Origin: JAATFS01 sp037145635
Lineage (GTDB): Bacteria > Pseudomonadota > Gammaproteobacteria > Xanthomonadales > Xanthomonadaceae
Direction of reading: 5' to 3'
Length of the DNA stretch: 64,000 nucleotides
NCBI GenBank assembly: GCA_037145635.1
Contig: JBBCXB010000001.1
Location: 124,001-188,000, forward strand
In this document: positions 1 through 10,173 of the stretch, piece by piece
Layout of the letters: every line of letters begins with the position of its first letter
How positions within the stretch are numbered: position 1 is the stretch's first letter
Program-made: the position numbers and the translations under genes
Notes under the pieces: model-generated
Databases searched by the model: none
What the model saw: the letters and a program-made list of their open reading frames with translations, nothing else
Told to the model about the DNA's origin: nothing

Positions 1-687
1 TTTGCCAATTTGCTGGTCGGTGCAGATGGCGCTTGGTCTAAGGTCAGGCCCCTGCTATCTGCTGCAATGCCCGCCTATGTTGGTACCACTTTCATCGAAA
101 TAGGCTTGGATATTTCTGCGCTGAAAGACGTATCCGTTGCCCATCTAGTCGGCAGCGGAACAATGATGGCCGTCGCGCCCGGCCGAGCCATCATGGCGCA
201 CCGCTCCGCGACCGGGACGCTGAGAGGATACGTCGCACTCAACATGCCAGAGGCGTGGTTCTCTACCATCGACTTCGGCCAACCGGCACTTGCTATGCAG
301 CACATTGCTGCAGAATTTGGAAACTGGGCGCCGCCTCTGGTGGCGCTCATTGAGCACAGCGACGTTGCCCCCATCGTGCGGCACATCTACGCCTTGCCCA
401 TTCACCACAGATGGGAAAGCAGGCCCAACGTGACATTACTCGGTGACGCAGCACACCTTATGTCTCCGTTCGCGGGCGAAGGGGCGAACCTCGCCATTTA
501 TGACGGCGCGGAGCTCGCGCAAGCCCTTGTCCGCCATGGAGGCGATGTGGGAGCGGCATTGGCAGAGTATGACGAGGCGCTCTTCCTACGCAGCACGACG
601 TTCGCACAGCAGAGCGCTCTGAATCATTCCATCTTCTTCGGGAAGCGCGCGCCTCTGAGCGTAGTTGAGCTTTTCTCATCTATCTGA
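1..687 (+). CDS. FAD-dependent monooxygenase (TetX/salicylate-hydroxylase-like), 5' partial
   Basis: The reading frame is open from base 1, so the N-terminal FAD-binding fold lies outside the window. What remains holds the GADGAWSKVR motif (the conserved DG motif of class A flavin monooxygenases) at the start and LGDAAHLMSPFAGEGANLA (the second FAD-ribityl motif, GDAAH) near residue 145, followed by a short C-terminal helix region. The family hydroxylates small aromatic or polycyclic compounds using NAD(P)H and O2; the substrate cannot be told from this fragment, and similarity to TetX does not show tetracycline inactivation. Base composition is clearly less GC-rich than the genes from 1309 onward and third codon positions are mixed, which suggests recent transfer. 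It ends in the repeat region. Confidence 0.8.
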   Translation, partial: FANLLVGADGAWSKVRPLLSAAMPAYVGTTFIEIGLDISALKDVSVAHLVGSGTMMAVAPGRAIMAHRSATGTLRGYVALNMPEAWFSTIDFGQPALAMQHIAAEFGNWAPPLVALIEHSDVAPIVRHIYALPIHHRWESRPNVTLLGDAAHLMSPFAGEGANLAIYDGAELAQALVRHGGDVGAALAEYDEALFLRSTTFAQQSALNHSIFFGKRAPLSVVELFSSI

Positions 688-734
688 CGCTACCCCTGAT
701 CCCGTATCCGCGTAGCCAGTAATTCGTAGCTAGG

Positions 735-759
735 CATCGACCATCGACCATCGACCATT
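735..759. repeat. Short tandem repeat, unit atcgacc
   Basis: Three consecutive copies of the 7-mer ATCGACC followed by a partial one. It borders the mosaic intergenic region after the FAD monooxygenase and shares the 7-bp period seen in the arrays near 14.1, 19.4, 42.3 and 45.0 kb. Confidence 0.75.
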
Positions 760-875
760 AGTTGCCAGTTGCCGGCCATCAGTTGTTGAGCCGGCCAGCT
801 GTCGTCTGAAGGCAACTGGGTGCCGGGTACTAGCGCTCAACTCTCGGCCGTCAGAGCCACTGGAAACACAGTCCT

Positions 876-1213
876 TCCGGAAGCAGCACCTTTCGTTCCG
901 CCAAACCAATCATCCGTGCAGAGGGGTCCGCGGGTGCCGGGGCAGGACCTTCCACGACATGGATGTCGTGGAAGAGCCCCCAGGGACGGGTTCACGGCGT
1001 GTCCTGCCCCGGCACCCGTGGGCCGCTCCCACGCTGGCAAACGAGGCGCCGATCGCAGGCCAACCGCCCAGTGGAATGCAAAGGGCGCCGCCAAGATCGG
1101 CGGCTTCGGCGAGGGGCGCCAGCGTGACCGGGGACAGGCTCCTCGGCTCGGGCGGACATCCGGTCCGACTCGCCGCCACGGCACGTCCGGCGTGCCGCTC
1201 TCTGCCTGTCCCC
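876..1213 (+). repeat. Interspersed structured repeat, copy A (about 340 bp)
   Basis: Copy A is the reverse complement of segments at 13163-13515 (copy B) and, more distantly, 13780-14126 (copy C). Shared blocks include TTCGTTCCGCC, AGAGGGGTCCGCGG, GTGCCGGGGCAGGAC, GCTGGCAAACGAGGCGCC and GACAGGCTCCT. It has nested inverted repeats: an outer 18-bp pair at 931-948 and 1001-1018, and an inner hairpin with 12-bp arms at 949-960 and 963-974. No coding frame is conserved between copies, so it behaves like a non-coding, structured intergenic repeat. Confidence 0.85.
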
Positions 1214-1308
1214 GCGAACTGCCACTGGCCATCAAGCCAACGGTTATTAGCCATAAGCCATCAGCAGCCATCTGTAACCAGCAACCAGTAACCCGCGGAC
1301 TAGCCGGG

Positions 1309-4074
1309 CTAACCCTCGCCCGGGATCGCGGGGCCGGTGTCGGCCTGGGCGCGGAGCAGGCCGCGCTGCAATGCGCTGGCCAGCGCGGCCTCGCGCGTGC
1401 GCGCCTCCAGCTTGCGATACAGGTTCTTGAGGTGGAACTTCACCGTGTTCTCCGAGAGGTGCAGGCTGCGCGCGATCTGCTTGTTGGATTGACCGCGCGC
1501 CAGCTGCTCCAGCACCTCGAGCTCGCGCCCGCTGACCACGTCGCCGGCGCCTTCGTGCTCGTCGCTGAGGCGGTCGAGCAGGGCCTGGATGGTCAGTGCG
1601 CGCGTGGTGCCGGCGATGGTCTGCGGATCGTGCTGGCGTACCGAGCGCAGCATCGCCTTGGCGGGCAGGCCGAGTTCGGTGATCACCTGCCAGCTCTGAG
1701 TGAGGGCGACATGCTCGAGCGCGCGGTGCAGGTAGGGCAGGGCCGCGGTGGGCTCGCCGCGGTGCTGCAGCACCAGGGCGATGCGCGCCCGCGCGCGGGC
1801 CAGGTGGCATTGGTTGTCGCTGGCCGCGCAGCTGTCCTCGATCCGGTGCAGGATCGCCAGCGCCGCGCTGCTGCGGCCACCGAGGCGATGCCAGCGCGCC
1901 AGCGCGAAGCCCATCGCCGCGCGCTGGCGCCAGCTGTGCGCGTGCCGCAGCGTGTGCGCCATGCCGGACTCGCCGCCGATGCGCGCGATCAGCAGGTCCA
2001 GCGCGGCGCCGCCGGGCTGCTCCAGCAGCACGCCCAGGCGCCAGGCGGTGGCCAGCTCTGACAGCCGGGTCAGGTGGCGCTCGTGCGCCACCTCTTCGAC
2101 GTGGTCGAGCAGCGCCAGCGCGGCGCGGCCGCTGCGGTCGCGGTGCCGCGCCAGCCCCAGCGCGGTCTCGTAGGCGCTGGCGAAGATGTCCAGCCAGCCG
2201 TCGTGCTGCTCGATGAGTTCCAGCGCCGGCTGCAGCAGGTCGGCCGCCTGGTCGTGGCGGCCGCGCTCGTACTGCAGCTGCGCGAGCAGGCAGCTGGCGG
2301 CCGCGTGCAGCACGTGGTCCAGGTGCGCATGGCGCGCGGCCAGCGCCAGCGCCTGCTGGTAGATCGCCTCGGCCTCGGCCAGCCGGCCGCGGTAGTAGAA
2401 GCTCTGGCCCAGGTGCAGCAGCGCATAGTTGTCGCCGATCTCGCTGCCGCAGCGTGACATCGCCTCGCGCGCCCGGCTGGCATGGTCCTCGGCGGCCGCG
2501 AACTCGCCGCGCCCCAGCGCGGTGGTGGCGCACAGGCACAGCAGGGTGCCGCGGCCCAGGTGGTCGTCCTCATCCAGCGCCGCGGCCTGCGCGGCGATCT
2601 GCGCCAGGCCCTGCGGGTTCGGGCAGATCTCGTCAAGCAGGTCGCGCAGCAGCGCCACCACCACGGTGTAGTCGCGCTGGAACGGCTCGCGCTCGGCGGC
2701 GGGAAAGTCGCGGAAGCGTTCCAGCAGCAGCCGCGCATGGCCGGACTCGCCCAGCTTCATGTGCAGGTAGGCCTGGGTGAGGTTGAGCGCCGGGGTGTCG
2801 CGGATGGTGCGGTGGTCGAAGTGGCGCAGCAGCGCGCGCACCTGCGCGGTGCCGTGGCGCAGCAGCAGTTGCCAGGTGCCGGCGCGCGCGATATAGCCGG
2901 CCGCCAGGTCGCCGCAGCCGGCCTGCGCGGCATGCCGCACCGCTTCCGGCAGCGCCTGGCGCTCGCCGAACCAGCGAGCCGCGCGCTGGTGCACCAACGC
3001 GGTCTGCCCGGGATGTTCGCGCTCCAGCTGCTGCTGCAGGTAGTCGGCGAACAGCGGGTGGTAGCGGAACCATTCGTGGTCCTCGTCCAGCGGCACCAGC
3101 AGGCCGTGGAAATGCGCCAGGCGGCCGAGCAGCGCACCGCTGTCGGCGGCCTGGCGCACGTGGTTGGCCAGCGCGGGGTTGAAGCGCTCCAGCGGCGAGG
3201 TGCGCAGCAGGAAGTCGCGCACCGCCGGCGCCAGGTCGTTGAGCACCTGCTCGGCCAGGTAGGCGGCGATCCGCGCCGAGCGCCCGGTGAACGCGGCCAC
3301 TTCGCTGTGCCGGCGGGCATCGCCCTCGAGCCACAGGCGCGCCAGGTACAGCGCCACCGGCCAGCCCTCGGTGTAGCGGCGCAGCGTCTCGGCCAGCGGG
3401 GCCGCCACCTGCGCGCCCAGCAGGGCCTGCGCCTCGGTCGGGCCCAGCGCCAGCTCCTCGGTGCCGATTTGGCTCAGCTGGCCCTGCAGCGACAGCCGCG
3501 CCAGCGGCAAGGCCGGCGGCCGGCGCGTGGCCAGCAGCAGGTGCAGGCGCGGGCCGGCGTGCTCGACCAGGCGCAGCAGCAGGTCGTCGATGCCGGGGCT
3601 GCCGACGCGGTCGTAGTCGTCCAGCAGCAGCACCACCCGGCGCGGGGCGGCGCGGATGGCGCGGATCAGCAGGTTGATCGCCACCGCCGGCGGCTGGTCG
3701 CGCTGCTGCAGCGGCCCGGCGCACAGCTCCGGGTCGGCGCCGGCGTTCGCCAGCGCCAGCGCCAGGTGGCCGAGGAAGCGCGAGGTATCGGCGTCCTCCT
3801 CGTCCAGCGACAGCCACGCCAGGCCCTCGTCGCGCTCCAGCAGGCGGCGATGCCATTGCGCCAGCAGCGTGGTCTTGCCGAACCCGGGCGGTGCCAGCAG
3901 CAGGGTCAGCGCGCCGGCATGCGCCTGTTCGAGGCGGTCCAGCAGCGCGTCCCGCGGCACCGCGTCGGCACGCAGCGGCGGTGGATCGAGCTTGCCGGCG
4001 AGGATCCAGTCGGGAAGCGCTTGATCGCGTAGCGGCGACTTGCGCGGAGTGAGCAACGCAACAGGCTTGAGCAT
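1309..4074 (-). CDS. MalT-family (LAL) ATP-binding LuxR-type transcriptional regulator
   Basis: A protein of about 921 aa built like MalT: an N-terminal STAND NTPase with Walker A (APPGFGKTTLL, about residue 60) and Walker B (VVLLLDDYD, about residue 155), a long helical TPR-like sensor region, and a C-terminal LuxR helix-turn-helix (SGRELEVLEQLARGQSNKQI and NTVKFHLKNLYRKL) with the final 60 residues matching the GerE domain. Such proteins bind an inducer and ATP, oligomerise and activate transcription. Start: the ATG giving MLKPVALLT; longer in-frame starts run into low-complexity upstream sequence. No maltose or other catabolic genes are adjacent; hemL lies upstream on the same strand about 200 bp away, so the target and inducer are unknown. 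Confidence 0.85.
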   Translation of the reverse strand: MLKPVALLTPRKSPLRDQALPDWILAGKLDPPPLRADAVPRDALLDRLEQAHAGALTLLLAPPGFGKTTLLAQWHRRLLERDEGLAWLSLDEEDADTSRFLGHLALALANAGADPELCAGPLQQRDQPPAVAINLLIRAIRAAPRRVVLLLDDYDRVGSPGIDDLLLRLVEHAGPRLHLLLATRRPPALPLARLSLQGQLSQIGTEELALGPTEAQALLGAQVAAPLAETLRRYTEGWPVALYLARLWLEGDARRHSEVAAFTGRSARIAAYLAEQVLNDLAPAVRDFLLRTSPLERFNPALANHVRQAADSGALLGRLAHFHGLLVPLDEDHEWFRYHPLFADYLQQQLEREHPGQTALVHQRAARWFGERQALPEAVRHAAQAGCGDLAAGYIARAGTWQLLLRHGTAQVRALLRHFDHRTIRDTPALNLTQAYLHMKLGESGHARLLLERFRDFPAAEREPFQRDYTVVVALLRDLLDEICPNPQGLAQIAAQAAALDEDDHLGRGTLLCLCATTALGRGEFAAAEDHASRAREAMSRCGSEIGDNYALLHLGQSFYYRGRLAEAEAIYQQALALAARHAHLDHVLHAAASCLLAQLQYERGRHDQAADLLQPALELIEQHDGWLDIFASAYETALGLARHRDRSGRAALALLDHVEEVAHERHLTRLSELATAWRLGVLLEQPGGAALDLLIARIGGESGMAHTLRHAHSWRQRAAMGFALARWHRLGGRSSAALAILHRIEDSCAASDNQCHLARARARIALVLQHRGEPTAALPYLHRALEHVALTQSWQVITELGLPAKAMLRSVRQHDPQTIAGTTRALTIQALLDRLSDEHEGAGDVVSGRELEVLEQLARGQSNKQIARSLHLSENTVKFHLKNLYRKLEARTREAALASALQRGLLRAQADTGPAIPGEG

Positions 4075-4279
4075 GAGGCGGTGACAGTCCTGGCAATCGG
4101 CCCTCGTTGCACCAGCCGGTGCGACGAGGGCGGAACGGGCAGCGCCGCCGCCGCGCCACGGCGGGCGGTGTCGGCATGCGCTGCGTCGCGGGTCCCCACC
4201 CATGTCCGTCCGTGGACACCGTGTGTCAACTTATGACAGGCCCACGACAAAAGCAAAGCGGGCCGAGCCCGCCGCCTGT

Positions 4280-5569
<1,290 letters not shown>

Positions 5570-5867
5570 TGCGGAAGGTCCTGTGCGAAGTCGGAGCGGC
5601 GGCGCCCGGGGGGGACGCCCTGCCTATTGTCGCGGCTGTGCCGGCCCGCCGCCATCGGCAGCGCCTACCCGCCCCGGCGGGACCTACCCGCCGGCGGTGC
5701 CGTCGCGGCCGGAGCGGCCGCTTAGGATCGAGCGCCAGGGGGGCATGAAACGGTAGCCGATGGCCAGGGGCCGGAGGCGGCCTGGCTCAACAGGGTGTTC
5801 ATGCGGCCCGCCCGCAGGCGGGTCGCGGTCTTCGCCGGGTCTTCGGCGTTCCACTTGGGGATGAGAG

Positions 5868-8800
5868 ATGAATCGATTGATCCGCAGGAGCGTCCTGGCG
5901 CTCGCGCTGGGGGTGGCTGTCCAGGGCGCCCAGGCCCAGTCCACCACCGGCAGCATCGTCGGCAGCGTCGCCGGCAACGCCGGCACGAGCGTGGTGGTCG
6001 AGAACAACAGCGGCTTCAGCCGCGAGGTGCCGGTGGACGCGCGCGGCCGCTACCAGGCCGGCAACCTGCCGCTGGGCACCTACCGGGTCACCGTCAAGCG
6101 CGACGGGGCCGTGGTGGACACGCGCGAGAACGTGGGCATCACCGTCGGCGCGAGCACCGACGTCTCGTTCGGTACCGCGGCCGCGGCGGGCGTGCAGACC
6201 CTGGACGGGGTCACGGTCAGCGCCGCCAGCCTGTCCGCCATCGACGTGAGCAGCGTGGACACGCGTACCGTGGTCACCGCCGAGCAGCTGCAGCAACTGC
6301 CGCTGGGACGTACCGCCGAGGCCATTGCGCTGCTGGCGCCCGGCGTGGTGGTCAACAGCGGCGGTTACGACAACGGCCCGCTCGGCGGCTCGCTGGCCAG
6401 CTTCGGCGGCTCGGCGGCCTCGGAGAACGCCTACTACCTCAACGGCTTCAACACCACCGACCCGGCCGGCAACCTGGGCGGCCTCACGCTGCCCTACGGC
6501 GCGATCGACCAGCAGGAGATCTTCACCGGCGGCTACGGGGCGCAGTACGGCCGCTCCAACGGCGGCGTGATCAGCCAGGTCGGCAAGCGCGGCACCAACG
6601 ACTGGAAATTCGGCGCGGCGGTGATCTGGGAGCCGGACAGCCTGAGCGCGCGCAAGAGCGACCTCCGGTTCCGGCCGGGTACGGAATACTGGGACCCGTC
6701 GAGCTCGCGCTACACCGCCGGCAGCTACCAGCCGCTGAGCGAGACCGAGGCCGACCAGACCACCTACAGCGCCTACCTCGGCGGCCCGATCCTCAAGGAC
6801 CGGCTGTTCTTCTTCCTGGCTGCCGAGCAGGTCGATTCCAGCGGCACCCGGGTCGCCGATGCGCGCACCACCTCCGGCGGCGTCTCCGGCTCGCCGTGGA
6901 CGCGCTACGACTACAAGCAGACCCGGGCCTACGCCAAGATCGACTGGCACATCAGCGACGACCACCTGCTCGAGTTCACCGGCGCGCAGGACAAGGCGCG
7001 CACCAACGGCACGGTCTACGGCTACGACTATGTCGATCGCGAGGTCGGCCGCTACCTCGGGCGCGAGGGCAAGAACGAGTTCGGCCCGACCCTGCTGCTG
7101 GGCAAGTACACCGGCTACTTCGGCGACAACCTCACCTTCACCGCGCTCTACGGCAAGGAGAGCCTGCCCAACAAGCTCACCGCGATCGGCTACGACCCCG
7201 GCAACGGCGCCTTCCTCAACACCGTCGCCAACCAGAACCCGGCCTACACCGGCGGCGTGCCGATCTCCAATGCGCAGACCGTCAGCTCGATCACCGACCC
7301 GGACCGCGAGTACAAGAAGGACAACCTGCGGCTCAACCTCAACTGGCGCCTGGGCGAGCACAGCATCGACGTCGGCATCGACAACCAGAAGAGCGAGGCG
7401 ATCAATGTCGGCTCGTACAACTCCGGCCCCGGCTACGGCTGGACCTACGGCTTCACCCCCGATCCGTACGGCCTGAACAGCGGAGGCCTGGTCAGCGGTT
7501 CGGTGGCCGAGGACGGCAGTGTCGGCGTGCCCAGCCCCGGGCTGGTCGACCCGACCTACGGCAGCACCGGCTACTACGTCACCCGCGACATCAACACCAA
7601 CCTGTACTCCTACGACGCCGAGCAGAAGGCGGTCTATCTCGAGGACAAGTGGCAGGTCACCGACCGCCTGCTGCTGTCGCTGGGCATCCGCAACGACAGC
7701 TTCACCAACTACACCCCGTTCGGCCAGGCCTACATCGAACTGAAGAACCAGTGGGCGCCGCGGCTGGGCTTCAGCTGGGACGTGCGTGGCGATTCCAGCC
7801 TCAAGGTCTACGGCAACGTCGGCCGCTACTACCTCGGGCTGCCGCTGTCGCCGGCCGGGCTGTTCACCCCGGCCACGTCCACCAGCACCTATTACACCTA
7901 CAGCGGCATCAACGCCGACGGCAGTCCGATCCTGGCCACCCAGCTGGCGCCGCCGGTGTCGGCCAACTCGCGCTTCGGGCGCCTGGCCAACGTCGACACC
8001 GCGGTGGCCAGGGACATCAAGGGCGAGAACCAGGACGAGATCATCCTCGGCTTCACCACGGTCCTGCCGAACGACTGGGTGTTCGGCGTGCGCGGCACCC
8101 ACCGCCGCCTCAACGACGGCATCGACGACACCAACGTCGACCCGTCCAACACCGGCCTGCTGGCCGCCGCCGAGGCCGCCGGCGTGACCATCGACTGGAC
8201 CAACAACGCCAGCGCGGCGCTGGTGAACCCCGGCAAGACCAACACCTATCGCGTGGTCGGGACCGACGGCCAGCTGCACGACCTCACCGTGACCCGGCAG
8301 CAGGGCGGCTACCCCGAGTTCAAGCGGCACTACTCGGCGCTGGAGTTCAACCTGGAACGGCCGTTCGACGGCAAGTGGTACAGCAAGCTCAACTATGTCT
8401 GGTCGCACAGCTACGGCACCACCGAGGGCCAGCTGCGCTCGGACCTGTGGCGCACCGGCGGCGCGCTCGGCAGCTACCAGGGCCAGGCGGCCACCTCGAC
8501 CACGCAGAGCTGGGACCACGCCGCGCTGATGGAATACTTCAACGGCAACCAGTCCAACGACCACCGCCACCAGTTCAAGTGGTACGGCTACTACCAGATG
8601 GCCTCCGAGTGGGGCGTGTCCGGCAACCTCAGCCTGATCTCCGGCGCGCCGCGCCCCTGCCTGGGCTATTACTACGGCGACAACTACGATGCCGGCGACC
8701 GCGATCCGGCCGGCTACGCCAACGCCAGCATCACCGGCGGGCCCTATCACTTCTGCTACAACCCGGAGACCGGCACCGGCGAGCCGTCGCCGCCCGGCTC

Positions 8801-9038
8801 GCACGGCACCCTGGGCTGGATCGCGCAGCTCGACCTCGGCCTGACCTACAAGCCGAACTTCGCCGACGGCAAGCTGGCCTTCACCCTCAACGTGTTCAAC
8901 GTCACCAACCGGCAGACCGCGACCAACATCTATCCGTTCTCCGAGTTGAACCCGGGCCAGGTCAATCCCCTGTGGAACCAGGCGGTGGCCTACCAGCCGC
9001 CCCGCTATGCGCGGCTGACCGTCAGTTACGACTACTGA
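5868..9038 (+). CDS. Oar-like TonB-dependent outer membrane receptor
   Basis: 1056 aa. A signal peptide (MNRLIRRSVLALALGVAVQG, cleavage near AQAQS) is followed by a carboxypeptidase-regulatory-like beta-sandwich (STTGSIVGSVAGNAGTSVVV through GTYRVTV, residues about 25-105), then a TonB plug (TVVTAEQLQQLPLGRTAEAI to GGYGAQYGRSNGGVISQVGK), and a large beta-barrel ending YARLTVSYDY with a terminal aromatic residue. This is the Oar/CarbopepD_reg-type receptor class common in Xanthomonadaceae, which take up large or unknown ligands. Unlike the heme receptor at 33.7-36.9 kb it has no STN domain, so it is not expected to signal to a sigma factor. No neighbouring gene hints at the ligand. Confidence 0.92.
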   Translation: MNRLIRRSVLALALGVAVQGAQAQSTTGSIVGSVAGNAGTSVVVENNSGFSREVPVDARGRYQAGNLPLGTYRVTVKRDGAVVDTRENVGITVGASTDVSFGTAAAAGVQTLDGVTVSAASLSAIDVSSVDTRTVVTAEQLQQLPLGRTAEAIALLAPGVVVNSGGYDNGPLGGSLASFGGSAASENAYYLNGFNTTDPAGNLGGLTLPYGAIDQQEIFTGGYGAQYGRSNGGVISQVGKRGTNDWKFGAAVIWEPDSLSARKSDLRFRPGTEYWDPSSSRYTAGSYQPLSETEADQTTYSAYLGGPILKDRLFFFLAAEQVDSSGTRVADARTTSGGVSGSPWTRYDYKQTRAYAKIDWHISDDHLLEFTGAQDKARTNGTVYGYDYVDREVGRYLGREGKNEFGPTLLLGKYTGYFGDNLTFTALYGKESLPNKLTAIGYDPGNGAFLNTVANQNPAYTGGVPISNAQTVSSITDPDREYKKDNLRLNLNWRLGEHSIDVGIDNQKSEAINVGSYNSGPGYGWTYGFTPDPYGLNSGGLVSGSVAEDGSVGVPSPGLVDPTYGSTGYYVTRDINTNLYSYDAEQKAVYLEDKWQVTDRLLLSLGIRNDSFTNYTPFGQAYIELKNQWAPRLGFSWDVRGDSSLKVYGNVGRYYLGLPLSPAGLFTPATSTSTYYTYSGINADGSPILATQLAPPVSANSRFGRLANVDTAVARDIKGENQDEIILGFTTVLPNDWVFGVRGTHRRLNDGIDDTNVDPSNTGLLAAAEAAGVTIDWTNNASAALVNPGKTNTYRVVGTDGQLHDLTVTRQQGGYPEFKRHYSALEFNLERPFDGKWYSKLNYVWSHSYGTTEGQLRSDLWRTGGALGSYQGQAATSTTQSWDHAALMEYFNGNQSNDHRHQFKWYGYYQMASEWGVSGNLSLISGAPRPCLGYYYGDNYDAGDRDPAGYANASITGGPYHFCYNPETGTGEPSPPGSHGTLGWIAQLDLGLTYKPNFADGKLAFTLNVFNVTNRQTATNIYPFSELNPGQVNPLWNQAVAYQPPRYARLTVSYDY

Positions 9039-9263
9039 CCGGGCCTTCCGGCGTGCCGTTGGCCGCCGGGTCAGGGCGCGCGGATTGCAGACAAGGAATT
9101 GGGGAAGGGATCGGGGTTGAAGGGATTCGAGCGGCGGCCGCGCGGCGCCAACGCGTGGACGGGAGGCCGATCGAACCGCCCGCCCGCGCGTCTGCCGGCA
9201 CCGTGCCGATCGTGGTGAGGGCCCGTGCCGCGGGCGGCCCGGTTCGCCGCGGTGCCGTCCGGG

Positions 9264-9887
9264 TCAGTCGCCGAAGCAGGCGCGGTACGCGCGCAGCGCC
9301 GCCACCGGGTCCGGCGCGGCATAGATGCCGCTGATGACCGCGACCAGGTCGGCGCCGGCGGCGATCGCCGGACCGCAGTTGTCCGGGTCGAGCCCGCCGA
9401 TCGCCACGCGCGGCACGCCCAGCCCGGCGGCGCCCCGCAGCAGCGCCGGGGTGGCGCGTGCGGTGGTCGCCTTGCTGCGGCTCGGGAAGAAGGCGCCGAA
9501 GCAGACGTAGCTCGCCCCGGCGGCGACCGCGCGCTCGGCCAGCGCCGCCTGGTCGTAGCAGGAGGCGCCGACGATGGCGTGTGCGCCCAGGCGCGCGCGC
9601 ACCGCGGCGATGTCGCCGTCGCTGCCGCCCAGGTGCACGCCGGCCGCGCCGACCTGCTGCGCCAGCGCCGCATCGTCGTTGACGATCAGCGGCACGCCGG
9701 CTTCCGCGCACAGCGCCTGCAGGGCGCCGGCCTGGGCCAGCCGCAGCGCCGCGTCGGCGCCCTTGTTGCGGTACTGCAGCCAGGCGATCCCGCCCAGCAG
9801 CGGACGCGTGCGCGCGAGCAGCTGCGCGGTGTTGGGCTCGTCGGGCGTGATCAGGTAGATGCCGCGCACGGCGGAGGGAGCGTTCAT
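9264..9887 (-). CDS. thiE: Thiamine-phosphate synthase
   Basis: 207 aa TIM-barrel enzyme that joins HMP-PP and HET-P (THZ-P) into thiamine monophosphate. Family motifs in order: QYRNKGAD (pyrophosphate contact), IVNDDAALA (Mg-binding DD), GVHLGGSDGD, CFGAFFPSRSKATT, and AIGGLDPDN near the C-terminus. Two usually conserved spots differ: GVHLGQ is GVHLGG and the GxSxH loop reads GASCYD, so activity is likely but not certain. No TPP-riboswitch-like sequence is visible in the short divergent gap to the rubredoxin gene. The nearest start ATG (MNAPSAVRGIYLITPDE) fits. Confidence 0.9.
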   Translation of the reverse strand: MNAPSAVRGIYLITPDEPNTAQLLARTRPLLGGIAWLQYRNKGADAALRLAQAGALQALCAEAGVPLIVNDDAALAQQVGAAGVHLGGSDGDIAAVRARLGAHAIVGASCYDQAALAERAVAAGASYVCFGAFFPSRSKATTARATPALLRGAAGLGVPRVAIGGLDPDNCGPAIAAGADLVAVISGIYAAPDPVAALRAYRACFGD

Positions 9888-9955
9888 GGGCAGAGCTTCC
9901 GGTGCGAAGGGCGGGGTGGGACAATGCCCGACCCCGTGTCCCCTCCGATTATCCG

Positions 9956-10147
9956 ATGAGCGACCCCTCCACGACCACCTACCGCACCTGGATGTGCGTC
10001 GTCTGCGGCTTCCTCTATCGCGAGGAGGACGGGCTGCCGGAAGAAGGCCTCGCCCCGGGCACGCGCTGGGCGGACATCCCCGATACCTGGACCTGCCCGG
10101 ACTGCGGCGTCACCAAGGACGACTTCGAGATGGTCGAGGTCGAGTAA
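9956..10147 (+). CDS. Rubredoxin
   Basis: 63 aa one-iron electron carrier. Two CxxCG knuckles, CVVCG (about residue 14) and CPDCG (about residue 48), bind Fe(SCys)4, and the linker GLPEEGLAPGTRWADIPDTW is typical for rubredoxins. Start chosen at the ATG giving MSDPSTTTYRTW; the longer open frame adds unrelated sequence. It is divergent from thiE with under 70 bp between starts, and convergent with the SirB1-like gene. Likely soluble and cytoplasmic; the partner (for example alkane hydroxylase or an oxygen-stress reductase) is not in the window. Confidence 0.96.
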   Translation: MSDPSTTTYRTWMCVVCGFLYREEDGLPEEGLAPGTRWADIPDTWTCPDCGVTKDDFEMVEVE

Positions 10148-10173
10148 GCGGCCGCGGATGCCGCGCGCCGGCG

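Larger units (their letters stand above)
688..1308. other. Intergenic mosaic repeat region
   Basis: This 620-bp stretch has no convincing gene; the open frames crossing it are composition artefacts. It holds a triple atcgacc tandem (735-759), degenerate AGCCATCAGC/GTTGCCAGTT micro-repeats (about 755-800 and 1214-1290), and between them one copy of the interspersed repeat that recurs near 13.2 and 13.8 kb. Confidence 0.7.

Noticed and set aside
820..2061. Plus-strand open frame across the repeat and the LuxR gene
   Set aside because: It runs antisense to the HTH-coding end of the MalT-like regulator and through a non-coding repeat; no domains.
5799..8804. A 1001-aa minus-strand open frame opposite the Oar-like receptor
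   Set aside because: Shadow of a high-GC gene: composition is Val/Arg/Ala-rich without domains, and the plus strand encodes a complete receptor with signal peptide.
9888..9955. TPP riboswitch upstream of thiE
   Set aside because: The gap is under 70 bp, carries the rubredoxin leader, and lacks the conserved thi-box sequence.
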